Source: Sphaerochaeta sp. (GTDB lineage Bacteria > Spirochaetota > Spirochaetia > Sphaerochaetales > Sphaerochaetaceae). From it: a stretch of 30,254 nucleotides of DNA. Made by a program: the position numbers and the translations under genes. This document shows positions 1-7,038 of this stretch, in pieces (the first letter of the stretch is position 1; each line of letters begins with the position of its first letter). A model generated the notes under the pieces. The model was not told where the DNA came from and ran no database searches. It saw nothing but the letters and a program-made list of their open reading frames with translations. Location: contig DMOO01000243.1 of assembly GCA_003456855.1 (NCBI GenBank), positions 1-30,254 on the forward strand. The letters are read 5' to 3'.

Positions 1-2
1 GT

Positions 3-101
3 AGAACAGCCCTCAACGTCACAGGTGACCTGACATGTACCGCAGTCATCGCCAGAAAGATGAAGATGGTAAAACCGGATTCAGTGCTGGCAAAGAAGTG
101 A
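3..101 (+). CDS. C-terminus of a dicarboxylate/amino-acid:cation symporter (partial)
   Basis: Only the last 32 codons are inside the window; the 5' part lies upstream of base 1. The reading frame entering at base 3 encodes RTALNVTGDLTCTAVIARK and ends at TGA 99-101. The N-V-T-G-D string preceded by R-T is the conserved late segment of the DAACS (GltP/DctA/EAAT) family, where the Asn and Asp lie in the substrate- and Na+-binding region near transmembrane helix 8. From family knowledge this is an inner-membrane secondary transporter that takes up glutamate, aspartate or C4-dicarboxylates with Na+ or H+. A strong terminator follows 17 bases after the stop, so it ends its own transcription unit. 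The identification rests on one short motif. Confidence 0.72.
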   Translation, partial: RTALNVTGDLTCTAVIARKMKMVKPDSVLAKK

Positions 102-118
102 TTCTTTTCGATTCGACA

Positions 119-150
119 GACGGAAAGAGGCGACTCTTTCCGTCTTTTCT
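119..150 (+). terminator. Rho-independent terminator after the symporter gene
   Basis: A perfect 11-bp stem (GACGGAAAGAG at 119-129 and CTCTTTCCGTC at 134-144) encloses a GCGA tetraloop and runs into a T-rich tract. It closes the symporter transcription unit. Confidence 0.93.
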
Positions 151-197
151 TTTTAAGGCCTGACTCCTTCTTGTGGGGTCGGGCAGGTTGTTTGCAT

Positions 198-590
198 ATG
201 GATAGAAAGTTTCTGGATGACAGGCTCAAGGAACTTGGCGTATACAGCGAGTACTACCATAGATTGGAGCTCAAGACCCTTGCGGCCTCGCTGAACTACG
301 ACGACAAGCTCAACTGCATCCTGACAGGCTACTGGGACGGGGTTCGCCGTCTTGTGGCGATAACGGACACGAAGATCATCGTCATCGCCTCTGGTGTGAT
401 GACGGAGACCAATCTTATGGTCATCAAGCGCACTGCTGTGACAAGTTGGAAATTCAACCGCAAGTTTCTGCTCTCCAGTGCGGAGATTGAGGCCGGCGGC
501 AAGAAGTACGTCTTTGCACAGACCCAAGGAGGGCGTGAGAAGCTCTTCAACTGGGCCATGGAGCAACCGATAAGGGAGTACGAGGAATGA
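198..590 (+). CDS. Small PH-domain-like (YokE-type) protein
   Basis: This 130-residue soluble protein has no signal peptide and no membrane segment. Its central part (about residues 35-110) alternates hydrophobic beta strands, including RRLVAITDTKIIVIASG, then a charged turn, VTSWKFNRKF and a final strand, followed by a C-terminal amphipathic helix (GREKLFNWAMEQ). This order (strands, then one helix) resembles bacterial PH-like domains of the YokE type, whose ligands are generally unknown. The frame is open upstream to a TTG at 171, but ATG 198 starts a more natural N-terminus (MDRKFLDDR) and has a G-rich stretch (GGGCAGG) upstream, so I chose it. Its stop overlaps the start of the racemase gene in an ATGA, which means translational coupling and probably a linked function. 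The fold assignment is by pattern only. Confidence 0.62.
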   Translation: MDRKFLDDRLKELGVYSEYYHRLELKTLAASLNYDDKLNCILTGYWDGVRRLVAITDTKIIVIASGVMTETNLMVIKRTAVTSWKFNRKFLLSSAEIEAGGKKYVFAQTQGGREKLFNWAMEQPIREYEE

Positions 591-1303
591 AGGCGATAGG
601 GATCGTAGGTGGGGTCGGCCCCTTTGCTGGAACGGATCTTGCGGACAAGGTCTTCAAACATACAAAAGCCAGGACGGACCAGGAGCACATTGACCTTTAT
701 CTTGTCTCCTGTCCTTCGATCATCCCTGACAGGACCGGCTTCCTGCTTGAAGGAGGGGATGATCCCGCACCTGGCATCCAGAGGTGCATCGAGAAGCTTG
801 CCCTGTGCGGGGCAAGTGCAGTTGGCGTCAGCTGCAACACGGCACATTCACCGGATATCCTGGGTAGGGTTGCAATTCCAGAAGGTGTGACGTTGGTCAA
901 CATGATAGAGAAGACCTCAGAGTATGTGAAAAAGGCCTTCGGCGATGCCAAGGTCGGACTGTTGAGTACTCTGGGAACCCAGGACACGGGTGTCTATGAC
1001 AGATACTTCGATGGTCTTGTAAAACCTGACAGATGCGTCTCCGAGGAGGTCCATCAGGCCATCTACGACAAGATCTACGGGATAAAGGCTGTAACGCCTG
1101 TCAGCTCAAAGGCCACCGTATCCATATACGAGGCTGTTCTGCATCTCAAGAGCAAGGGCTGCAAGGCTGTTATCCTGGGTTGCACGGAGCTTCCTCTGGT
1201 TTTCCCTGGAAAAGATGAGTTCGAGGGTGTAAAACTCATAGATCCTACTGAAATATTGGCTATTGAACTCATAAGAAGCACTTGTCCTGAGAAGCTAATT
1301 TGA
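587..1303 (+). CDS. Aspartate/glutamate racemase family protein
   Basis: The 238-residue protein belongs to the cofactor-independent Asp/Glu racemase superfamily, whose members interconvert L- and D-amino acids through two cysteines that act as acid and base. It opens with the family N-terminus (KAIGIVGGVGP) and carries both expected cysteines: C83 in GVSCNTAH and C199 in ILGCTELPL. The length fits the family (about 230 residues). In spirochaetes a possible use is D-amino-acid supply for peptidoglycan or signalling, but substrate specificity cannot be read from the sequence. It starts inside the stop codon of the PH-like gene (ATGA, 587-590), so the two are translated as a coupled pair. No terminator is evident before the next gene. 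Confidence 0.85.
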   Translation: MKAIGIVGGVGPFAGTDLADKVFKHTKARTDQEHIDLYLVSCPSIIPDRTGFLLEGGDDPAPGIQRCIEKLALCGASAVGVSCNTAHSPDILGRVAIPEGVTLVNMIEKTSEYVKKAFGDAKVGLLSTLGTQDTGVYDRYFDGLVKPDRCVSEEVHQAIYDKIYGIKAVTPVSSKATVSIYEAVLHLKSKGCKAVILGCTELPLVFPGKDEFEGVKLIDPTEILAIELIRSTCPEKLI

Positions 1304-1336
1304 GAAAATAATCAGCATCACTGTTTGAAAACGGGT

Positions 1337-1355
1337 TATAATCCTTCTAAAGGAG
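1337..1355 (+). promoter_or_regulatory. -10 box and Shine-Dalgarno for the membrane protein gene at 1362
   Basis: A perfect TATAAT lies at 1337-1342 and an AAAGGAG ribosome-binding site at 1349-1355, six bases before ATG 1362. No good -35 hexamer is seen 16-18 bases upstream. The expected transcription start (about 1349) would make a very short leader consisting of little more than the ribosome-binding site. Confidence 0.6.
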
Positions 1356-1361
1356 ATCATT

Positions 1362-2030
1362 ATGTTCAAGTTTTGGGGCGATGGTTCACAGGAGGCCAGG
1401 AATCTGGTCGAGAGCATAGTTGTCAGAAGCACGGAGAACTTCAACTGGACGTTCATATTCATCCTTGCTGTGGTCTTCTACGTCTACTGGTCGGAGATCA
1501 ACAAGAAGAACTACGATGCCGTCTTCGCCGGTCTTGCCCTGTACGGGGTGCACTGGCTCTATGAGATCTGCAATGCGATAATAGGCCACATCTTCGGCTA
1601 TCCGCTCTGGTCTGTCAGCAATGAATCCACCACCTTTATTCTGCTGATCGGTGTCTGCTGGGAGCTTTCGATGATGTTCTCGCTTGCTGGTATAATCTCC
1701 TTCAAGATGCTGCCGCAGGACAGGAGCAGAAGATACTTTGCAAAGAACGGAAGAAAGGGAATCAGCTGCAAGCTTATTGGAGCCCTTCAGATGGCGCTTC
1801 TGTTCGCCCTGTTCGAGTCCTTCCTTGCGGGAACCAGCAACCACTCTTTCATATGGGTGTACAAGTGGTGGGGAGTGATCCCTGTGTTCATCACGACCTA
1901 CGTGCCGTTCTTCCTTGCCAGCAACTACGTGCCTGACATGGAGCCCAAGAAGAGAAACCGCTTCCTGATCATCGAATGGGGGCTGGTGGCGCTTCTGCTG
2001 GTGATTCTGATCCCTGCTGGGATAATCTGA
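1362..2030 (+). CDS. Polytopic membrane protein of unknown function
   Basis: I do not recognise this 222-residue protein. It has about six hydrophobic segments: roughly residues 28-44 (FIFILAVVFYVYW), 54-76, 90-112 (FILLIGVCWELSMMFSLAG), 140-158, 168-188 and 203-222, so it should sit in the inner membrane. Aromatic residues are abundant (many Trp and Phe), and conserved-looking polar spots occur inside membrane segments (E68, E102, E154). The start at ATG 1362 is supported by a strong Shine-Dalgarno sequence. It appears to be transcribed alone, from the -10 box at 1337. The next gene is about 190 bases downstream and has its own promoter-like signal. Confidence 0.75.
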   Translation: MFKFWGDGSQEARNLVESIVVRSTENFNWTFIFILAVVFYVYWSEINKKNYDAVFAGLALYGVHWLYEICNAIIGHIFGYPLWSVSNESTTFILLIGVCWELSMMFSLAGIISFKMLPQDRSRRYFAKNGRKGISCKLIGALQMALLFALFESFLAGTSNHSFIWVYKWWGVIPVFITTYVPFFLASNYVPDMEPKKRNRFLIIEWGLVALLLVILIPAGII

Positions 2031-2175
2031 TTGCGGATCTTAACGCCTACACTACAAACATGACCTACAATCCTGCAGACATGCTATCGAAGCTTATTTC
2101 AATTTAAAAAAAAACCTTGCGCAAGATCTGTAAGTGCAAACCATTCTCCCATACTCTTTAGCCACTATATTACGT

Positions 2176-2205
2176 TTTACAGGTGACTAACCCTGTTGAT
2201 ATAAG
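2176..2205 (+). promoter_or_regulatory. Candidate promoter of the fumarate reductase operon
   Basis: TTTACA (2176-2181) and TATAAG (2200-2205) are separated by 18 bases, one mismatch each from the sigma-70 consensus. Transcription would begin near 2212, downstream of the in-frame GTG 2183 and ATG 2210, which favours ATG 2219 as the first start codon. Confidence 0.45.
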
Positions 2206-2218
2206 TAAAATGAAGCAC

Positions 2219-2683
2219 ATGAAAAAGGCATTGAATCTGATTCTGCCGGTAATGATTGTCCTGATCATCATCGGTGTAGTGTTCACGAAAAGCTTCTATA
2301 GGAACAACTCTTTCGAGACTGGGGAACATGAGTTCTCCGGCACTTTTTTCATACTGGTAAATGAAAGTCTTCACGGTAGTGAATTGGACAGTTTCTTCTT
2401 GGAGGAAAACACAGAAAACCTGCCACAGCATATCAACTGCTTCGTCTCATATCCGGATGTGGATGCAATCGGCCTGGCTAGACGTTATCAGGCTCTGTAT
2501 ACCGCAGGAGAAATGAAAGTGAGCAAGATCAACACGACTATGGTCTTTTCAAAGGTGGAGCTGGGAATTGCAGATGTTGCAATCATATCAGGTGGTGTTG
2601 CTGAAGCTTTGAAACTCAATCGTGATAAATGTGAGGAAAACGGCCTTAGAGTCCTTGTAAGGACAATTGGAGGAGCACAGTGA
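2219..2683 (+). CDS. Unrecognised membrane-anchored protein, first gene of the fumarate reductase operon
   Basis: I do not recognise this protein of about 154 residues. It starts with MKKALNLILPVMIVLIIIG, one N-terminal membrane segment that is not followed by an obvious signal peptidase site, so the rest is probably an anchored domain outside the inner membrane. The soluble part is mixed alpha/beta, with one Cys in the middle (INCFVSYPD) and a C-terminal KCEENGLRVLVRT. In-frame starts at GTG 2183 and ATG 2210 would add 12 or 3 residues; I chose 2219 because the likely promoter overlaps the earlier ones, and none has a Shine-Dalgarno sequence. Its stop overlaps the GTG start of the cytochrome b-like gene. 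This coupling suggests a role in assembly of, or electron delivery to, the reductase (inference). Confidence 0.68.
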   Translation: MKKALNLILPVMIVLIIIGVVFTKSFYRNNSFETGEHEFSGTFFILVNESLHGSELDSFFLEENTENLPQHINCFVSYPDVDAIGLARRYQALYTAGEMKVSKINTTMVFSKVELGIADVAIISGGVAEALKLNRDKCEENGLRVLVRTIGGAQ

Positions 2684-3222
2684 GAAAATTCAATATGTTC
2701 CTTGTAATAGGAATGATGATTCTGTTTTTTGTTCACGGAGTTCTGGGTTCTACTCAGCTTTTCGGTGCTGAGTCTGTTCCGAGCAAAATGATTACACACT
2801 CCTTCATGACCCTTGTCTTCCTCCACATGATTGTAACAGCCATACTGACATTCAGAACTCTTTATGCCCTGAAGAAGAGTGGGGCCTCATACTTCAGGAA
2901 TAACGGTCTTTTCTGGGCCAGAAGATTAAGCGGTTTTGCCATCATCATTCCCATGTTCATGCACTTCACCGTTTTCAGCGGTGTGATTGAGAACGGGGCA
3001 TACAGGCTGGTTGAGTTTAACACACTCCGCATGATATCCCAGATTCTCTTTGTTGCATGCCTGGCCGTACACATAGTTTCAAACATTAGACCTGCCCTCA
3101 TATCCATGGGAGTAAAAGGAACCGGAAAGATTTCGGTGATTTTACTTGTGATCCTATCTGCCATTCTGCTTATAAGCACTGTCGGATTTCTTTTCTACTA
3201 TCTTGTATGGATTGCACTCTAG
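2680..3222 (+). CDS. Cytochrome b-type membrane anchor of fumarate reductase/succinate dehydrogenase
   Basis: The 180-residue protein has five hydrophobic segments (about residues 7-26, 38-60, 82-105, 115-136 and 149-177). It contains WARRLSGFAIIIPMFMHF, resembling the R-x-S/T-G and following His of SdhC-type anchors, and histidines within or near membrane segments (H19, H40, H49, H95, H127) that could bind heme b. In the family this subunit holds the enzyme on the inner membrane and exchanges electrons with (mena)quinone. It starts with GTG 2680 overlapping the previous stop (GTGA), preceded by GGAGGA at 2669-2674. The flavoprotein gene follows directly and its ribosome-binding site overlaps this stop codon. 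The heme ligands are inferred, not proven. A single anchor subunit instead of two is typical of five-helix types. Confidence 0.72.
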   Translation: MRKFNMFLVIGMMILFFVHGVLGSTQLFGAESVPSKMITHSFMTLVFLHMIVTAILTFRTLYALKKSGASYFRNNGLFWARRLSGFAIIIPMFMHFTVFSGVIENGAYRLVEFNTLRMISQILFVACLAVHIVSNIRPALISMGVKGTGKISVILLVILSAILLISTVGFLFYYLVWIAL

Positions 3223-3231
3223 GAGGTGGAG

Positions 3232-4794
3232 ATGGAAAAGACAGTCAACATAATAGGAGCCGGTATATCAGGTCTCAGTGCAGCCATAACGCTTGCACAG
3301 AAGAATATTCATGTGAACCTTATCTCCTCCATGCCTTCGGAAAGGGCCCAGTCCGTTCTTGCAGAAGGTGGCATAAACGCTTCTTTGGATACAATGGGCG
3401 AACATGACACGGTTCTGGAGCATTTTCAGGACACGGTTAAGGGTGGAGTTTTCATTGAGGATGAAGAAGCCGTCAGGGGACTTGTAGAAGCTGCTCCATC
3501 CATTGTAAGGGAGCTTCAGGCCCTTGGAGTTCCGTTCCAGCATGAAAACGGCAAGCTCATACAGAGAAACTTTGGCGGACAGAAGAAGAAAAGAACTGCA
3601 TATGCAAAAAGCAGCACCGGCAAGATGATTATGGCTGCCCTCACTGACAGGGTCAGAAAGGCAGAGGCTTCGGGCCTTGTCAAAAGATATCCTTCCCATG
3701 TTCTCTCCTCTTTTGTGATCAGAGACTCAGAACTCAAGGCTGTTAGGGTTACGGACACACACCTTTTCAAAACCCTTGAGTTCACAGGTCCCTGCATACT
3801 CTGCACCGGAGGACTTAACGGATTCTTTGAAGGCTACACAACAGGAACGACACAGAATACGGGAACAGCTGCAGCTCTTGCCTTCTCTGAGGGGGTTGAA
3901 TTCGCCAACCTCGAGTTCATTCAGTACCATCCTACAACTGTAAAGATCTGTGACAAGGTCATGCTCATAAGTGAGGCTGCAAGAGGTGAAGGGGCCAGGC
4001 TTATGGTCATGAGGGATTCAAGGCCCTGGTACTTCATGGAGGAAAAATATGAGCTGGGCAACCTCAGCCCCAGAGATGTCATTTCCAGGGAAATGGCCCT
4101 TCTCGAGAAAACGGAAGGCCTTAATGACTTCTATCTTGATGCCACAGGCCTTGACGAAAAGGTGTGGAAGACACGCCTGAGTGACTTAAGGGCTGAGCTG
4201 ATCAGCTACACCGGTTTAGACCCTGCCGGAGATTACATACCCATAAGACCCGGAATCCACTACTTCATGGGAGGAATCAGGGTTGATAACGGACACAGAA
4301 CAAACATAAAGAATCTTTTTGCTGCGGGAGAAGCCGCATGCAAGTACCACGGAGCCAACAGGCTTGGAGGAAACTCCATGCTTGGAGCTTTCTATGGCGG
4401 AAGGGTTGCAGCACAGAGTGCCTGTGATGCAGCCTCTCAGTGTTCGGTTTCTGAGGTTTCCTATGAAGAGACGGGAACCGAAAGACAGAAGAAGGAACTC
4501 TGTCAGATACTGTTAAAAGGCCTTGGAATCATCAGAGATGAAAAAGAGATAGAAGGCGCCCTGGGCGAAACGTGGAAAATGGCCTCGGACAGCACTAGTG
4601 CAGATGCAAAAAGGGCCTTGCTGAGCTGTGCCATGCTCGAATGTGCCAGAGCAAGAAAGGAAAGCCGTGGAGCTCACTACAGAAGCGATTGTCCGAAAGC
4701 TCTGGACAGCTACAAAAAGCAGACATGTGTTGTTCTTAAGGAAGGAAGAATCATGGTAAGGTTTGAAGACCTGAACAAGGCAGGTGCTCTATGA
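3232..4794 (+). CDS. frdA: Fumarate reductase/succinate dehydrogenase flavoprotein subunit
   Basis: This protein of about 520 residues catalyses the fumarate/succinate interconversion on FAD. It shows the N-terminal dinucleotide fold (IIGAGISGLSAA), an AEGGINA loop, HPTT (the HPT active-site motif), EAARGEGARL, SPRDVISREM, HYFMGGI and HGANRLGGNSM. These carry the His and Arg residues used for substrate binding and proton transfer. In E. coli FrdA the FAD is covalently bound to a His in RSHTVAAEGG; the equivalent stretch here is RAQSVLAEGG, with Gln at that place, so FAD is probably not covalently held. GTG 3226 is also in frame, but it overlaps the AGGAGG ribosome-binding site (3221-3226), so ATG 3232 is the likely start. 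The end overlaps frdB in ATGA. A NadB-like L-aspartate oxidase is the alternative, but the neighbouring anchor and Fe-S subunit argue against it. Confidence 0.88.
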   Translation: MEKTVNIIGAGISGLSAAITLAQKNIHVNLISSMPSERAQSVLAEGGINASLDTMGEHDTVLEHFQDTVKGGVFIEDEEAVRGLVEAAPSIVRELQALGVPFQHENGKLIQRNFGGQKKKRTAYAKSSTGKMIMAALTDRVRKAEASGLVKRYPSHVLSSFVIRDSELKAVRVTDTHLFKTLEFTGPCILCTGGLNGFFEGYTTGTTQNTGTAAALAFSEGVEFANLEFIQYHPTTVKICDKVMLISEAARGEGARLMVMRDSRPWYFMEEKYELGNLSPRDVISREMALLEKTEGLNDFYLDATGLDEKVWKTRLSDLRAELISYTGLDPAGDYIPIRPGIHYFMGGIRVDNGHRTNIKNLFAAGEAACKYHGANRLGGNSMLGAFYGGRVAAQSACDAASQCSVSEVSYEETGTERQKKELCQILLKGLGIIRDEKEIEGALGETWKMASDSTSADAKRALLSCAMLECARARKESRGAHYRSDCPKALDSYKKQTCVVLKEGRIMVRFEDLNKAGAL

Positions 4795-5471
4795 AATACA
4801 CTCTGAAAGTTTTAAGGAAAGCTCCCGGAGAGGAAAAACAGTACTGGCAGGATTTTGAATACGAGAGTGAATCTGAAAATGATACCGTTGCCTCTGCCTT
4901 GCTCAAGATAGGTGAAGTTAAATGGGAGTGTTCGTGTCTTCAGAAGAAGTGCGGAGCCTGTGCCATGGTAATAGATAACATCCCTCGTCTGGCCTGTGAC
5001 ACAAAGCTTTCCGATTGCAAATCAGAAACAATCACGGTCCAGCCACTGAGGAAATTCCCCGTTATCAGTGACCTTGTTGTAGACAGAAGCATTCTCTACA
5101 GGAATCTTGAAACCATGAAGACTTGGCTTAGCCAGGATGCGGACTTTGGAGATGCAAACCCTGACAAGTACAGGGAGCTTGCCTACCAGGGCTCTGAATG
5201 CATACAGTGTGGCTGCTGTCTTGAGGTTTGCCCGAATTTCTATCCGGGTGGTTCTTTCTTCGGCATGGCTTCAGTTCCGCTTACCATGAGACTGCTTTCA
5301 GAAACAGACAGAAAACTCTACATGGACAATGCCAAACTATACCGTAAGCATATCTATTCGGGCTGCGGAAAAGCTCTTGCCTGCAAGGATATCTGTCCAA
5401 GGAAGATAGACACGGAAAAACTGCTTGTTAACCTTAATGCGCTTGCAGTATGGAAAAGAAAGAAGAAATAA
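4791..5471 (+). CDS. frdB: Fumarate reductase/succinate dehydrogenase iron-sulfur subunit
   Basis: The 226-residue protein relays electrons between the flavin and the membrane anchor. The N-terminal plant-type ferredoxin domain has cysteines at C49, C54, C57 and C69, the same 5/3/12 spacing as E. coli SdhB. The C-terminal ferredoxin domain has CIQCGCCLEVCPN and later SGCGKALACKDICPRK, which supply ligands for the 4Fe-4S and 3Fe-4S clusters as in the family. Length is close to the usual 230-250 residues. It is coupled to frdA by an ATGA overlap, and a strong terminator follows about 105 bases downstream. In an anaerobe, the complex most plausibly acts as a quinol:fumarate reductase; the direction cannot be read from sequence. 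Confidence 0.9.
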   Translation: MKYTLKVLRKAPGEEKQYWQDFEYESESENDTVASALLKIGEVKWECSCLQKKCGACAMVIDNIPRLACDTKLSDCKSETITVQPLRKFPVISDLVVDRSILYRNLETMKTWLSQDADFGDANPDKYRELAYQGSECIQCGCCLEVCPNFYPGGSFFGMASVPLTMRLLSETDRKLYMDNAKLYRKHIYSGCGKALACKDICPRKIDTEKLLVNLNALAVWKRKKK

Positions 5472-5576
5472 GAGGATTGTTCAAGCTTGGAGATTGTGAT
5501 TTTTGGTGAGAAAAAATGACCAATTATCGGGTATATTTGATGAAGTTTTTGATAACATTTTGGTCTGACAAAAAAG

Positions 5577-5621
5577 AAAACCTTACAACGCTTAGGATAA
5601 TTCCTTGTATTGTAAGGTTTT
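5577..5621. terminator. Bidirectional terminator between the frd operon and the tRNA gene
   Basis: A perfect 12-bp inverted repeat (AAAACCTTACAA at 5577-5588 and TTGTAAGGTTTT at 5610-5621) has an A-run on its left and a T-run on its right. It can end transcription of frdB on the plus strand and of the tRNA on the minus strand. Confidence 0.88.
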
Positions 5622-5626
5622 ATTTT

Positions 5627-5699
5627 TGGGCCCACTGAGATTTGAACTCAGGACCAAAGGATTATGAGTCCTCTGCTCTAACCGCTGAGCTACAGGCCC
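5627..5699 (-). tRNA. tRNA with CAU anticodon (tRNA-Ile2 or elongator tRNA-Met)
   Basis: Read on the minus strand, 73 bases fold into a full cloverleaf: acceptor GGGCCTG paired with TGGGCCC (two wobble pairs at the inner end), D arm TAGCTCAGCGGTTAGAGCAG, anticodon loop CTCATAA, and T arm CTGAG-TTCAAAT-CTCAG. The anticodon is CAU. The D-loop length and the TTGGTC variable region resemble E. coli tRNA-Ile2, whose C34 is converted to lysidine by TilS, more than elongator tRNA-Met, but I cannot settle this by eye. The discriminator is A73, and the 3' CCA is not encoded, so it must be added after transcription. A bidirectional terminator lies just beyond its 3' end. Confidence 0.93.
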
Positions 5700-5722
5700 T
5701 TGTGCTTTTTGCACAGTGACCT

Positions 5723-5751
5723 AAGTTAGCACTTTTGTATCCGAATTTCAA
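5723..5751 (-). promoter_or_regulatory. Candidate promoter of the tRNA(CAU) gene
   Basis: On the minus strand, TTGAAA (5746-5751) and TAACTT (5723-5728) are 17 bases apart. Between them and the tRNA lies a small hairpin, TGTGC-AAAAA-GCACA (5701-5715), in what would be the short 5' leader. Confidence 0.5.
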
Positions 5752-5768
5752 GCCTGACAATAAAATTC

Positions 5769-5797
5769 TTGTGTTTGTTTGAATTAATTTATATCAT
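5769..5797 (+). promoter_or_regulatory. Candidate promoter of the outer-membrane protein pair
   Basis: TTGTGT (5769-5774) and TATCAT (5792-5797) are separated by 17 bases. Transcription would start near 5804, only about two bases before ATG 5806, and no Shine-Dalgarno sequence is present. The mRNA is therefore probably leaderless or nearly so. Confidence 0.5.
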
Positions 5798-5805
5798 TTA
5801 GTCTA

Positions 5806-7023
5806 ATGAGACGTGGCGCACTTAAAACTTTGACCATTTTACTTATACTGCTTGTTGCGCCGTCATGTATTTTTGCAGTCACATTCAACACGAGACTCAC
5901 TGGAATCACGACCCATCCTGACTTCTGGTTCGGTCTTTTCCCCTCGAGTTTCCGCTGCTTCATAGGGGTGGAGGGCATAGAGCTTGTCTCTGACAGAGTG
6001 ACCGAGGCAGGGCTTGAGCTTGCCACAGGTACAATTGCCAGAACCCTTTCACAGAATCCTGTCACAGGAGCGATCCTGGACGGCTCCGATTCGACATTCA
6101 CCAACAACAAATACTACGATGTCACCTACGCATCGTGGAAGGTGGGACTTGCACAGGGCCTTGGATGGTCCGACCAGGCCGACTTCGACCTGCTCACGCT
6201 CAGACTGACGTTGGACGGACAGTGGGAGGTTGCCCTGGATCCTCTGATGCAGATATCCAGAACCGGCTATCCCTTCAAGAACATCGCAGCCTTCACCGGT
6301 GCCTCAGGAGGGGAGGTGCTTCCCGGAACGCCTGACCTCTCCGGTAACAGACAGCTGATCAGCATGAGCTTCGATCTGTACGGAAAGCTCTCCGACCAGC
6401 TTCTAAGCGTGGGAATCCTTGATGGCCTTTCGGCCGAGTTCAAGTTCGTCTGGGCACCATCGTTCTTGACCTTGTCCAAGAAATACGGAGGCTTTGCCGA
6501 CTACTGGAAGGTATGGGGCTACGCAGAATATGCAAAGATGATTCACCAGAAGACCCTGCCTGACGGAAAGAACAAATGGTCCTTGGGTGTGACAAATGCA
6601 TTCGAGATCCGCGTCCTTGGTGGAAAGTATGTTCCTGAGTACGCCAGGACTCTTAAATCAAACATCTGGTGGTATGAGCCTGAGAACATGACCTTCCTTG
6701 CAAAGGACACCTTGAAACTCAACTACTATGGTGAGCAGTTCTTCGGAAACTGCGTCCCGTACGTCTATCTGTTTCTGGACATGAACTACTCTGGTGGAAA
6801 GCTGAACAACTGCGTTGAGGACTACATAGCCTCCGCCTGGGAGGGGAGTTTCGGAATCCACATCGAGCTCCAGATGTTCGGATCGCTTCATATCTACTAT
6901 GAAATCGGCAGAATATTCATGTATACTGGTGAAAATTCTGCATACAACCCGGGCTTCATGCCTGGAAAGTTCGGAATATCATTCTCGCTTCCTCATGTAG
7001 AGGGTGCGGATTGGTCAATATAA
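5806..7023 (+). CDS. Exported beta-barrel-like protein, paralogue 1
   Basis: The 405-residue protein begins with a signal peptide (about residues 1-24, hydrophobic core LTILLILLVAPSCIFA, likely cleavage near FA-VTF). The mature part is rich in Gly, aromatic residues and alternating-polarity strands, as expected for an outer-membrane barrel, and contains YYEIGRIFMY and a phenylalanine near the C-terminus (GISFSL). It is clearly related to the next gene: both have L-x-x-HP near the mature N-terminus, then F/L-P-S/T, G-V/G-x-N/E-G, and an R-x-L-x-Q-N/D-P-x-T-G motif followed by a tyrosine-rich strand and QG-L/F-G. The function is unknown; such proteins in spirochaetes are annotated only as hypothetical outer-membrane proteins. 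A Cys just before the cleavage region (APSC) makes a lipoprotein conceivable, but the lipobox is poor. Confidence 0.78.
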   Translation: MRRGALKTLTILLILLVAPSCIFAVTFNTRLTGITTHPDFWFGLFPSSFRCFIGVEGIELVSDRVTEAGLELATGTIARTLSQNPVTGAILDGSDSTFTNNKYYDVTYASWKVGLAQGLGWSDQADFDLLTLRLTLDGQWEVALDPLMQISRTGYPFKNIAAFTGASGGEVLPGTPDLSGNRQLISMSFDLYGKLSDQLLSVGILDGLSAEFKFVWAPSFLTLSKKYGGFADYWKVWGYAEYAKMIHQKTLPDGKNKWSLGVTNAFEIRVLGGKYVPEYARTLKSNIWWYEPENMTFLAKDTLKLNYYGEQFFGNCVPYVYLFLDMNYSGGKLNNCVEDYIASAWEGSFGIHIELQMFGSLHIYYEIGRIFMYTGENSAYNPGFMPGKFGISFSLPHVEGADWSI

Positions 7024-7038
7024 GAAAGGGGCTATGTA

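Noticed and set aside
329..847. 172-codon minus-strand frame across the PH-like and racemase genes
   Set aside because: It spans the junction of two real plus-strand genes and has no recognisable motif or start signal.
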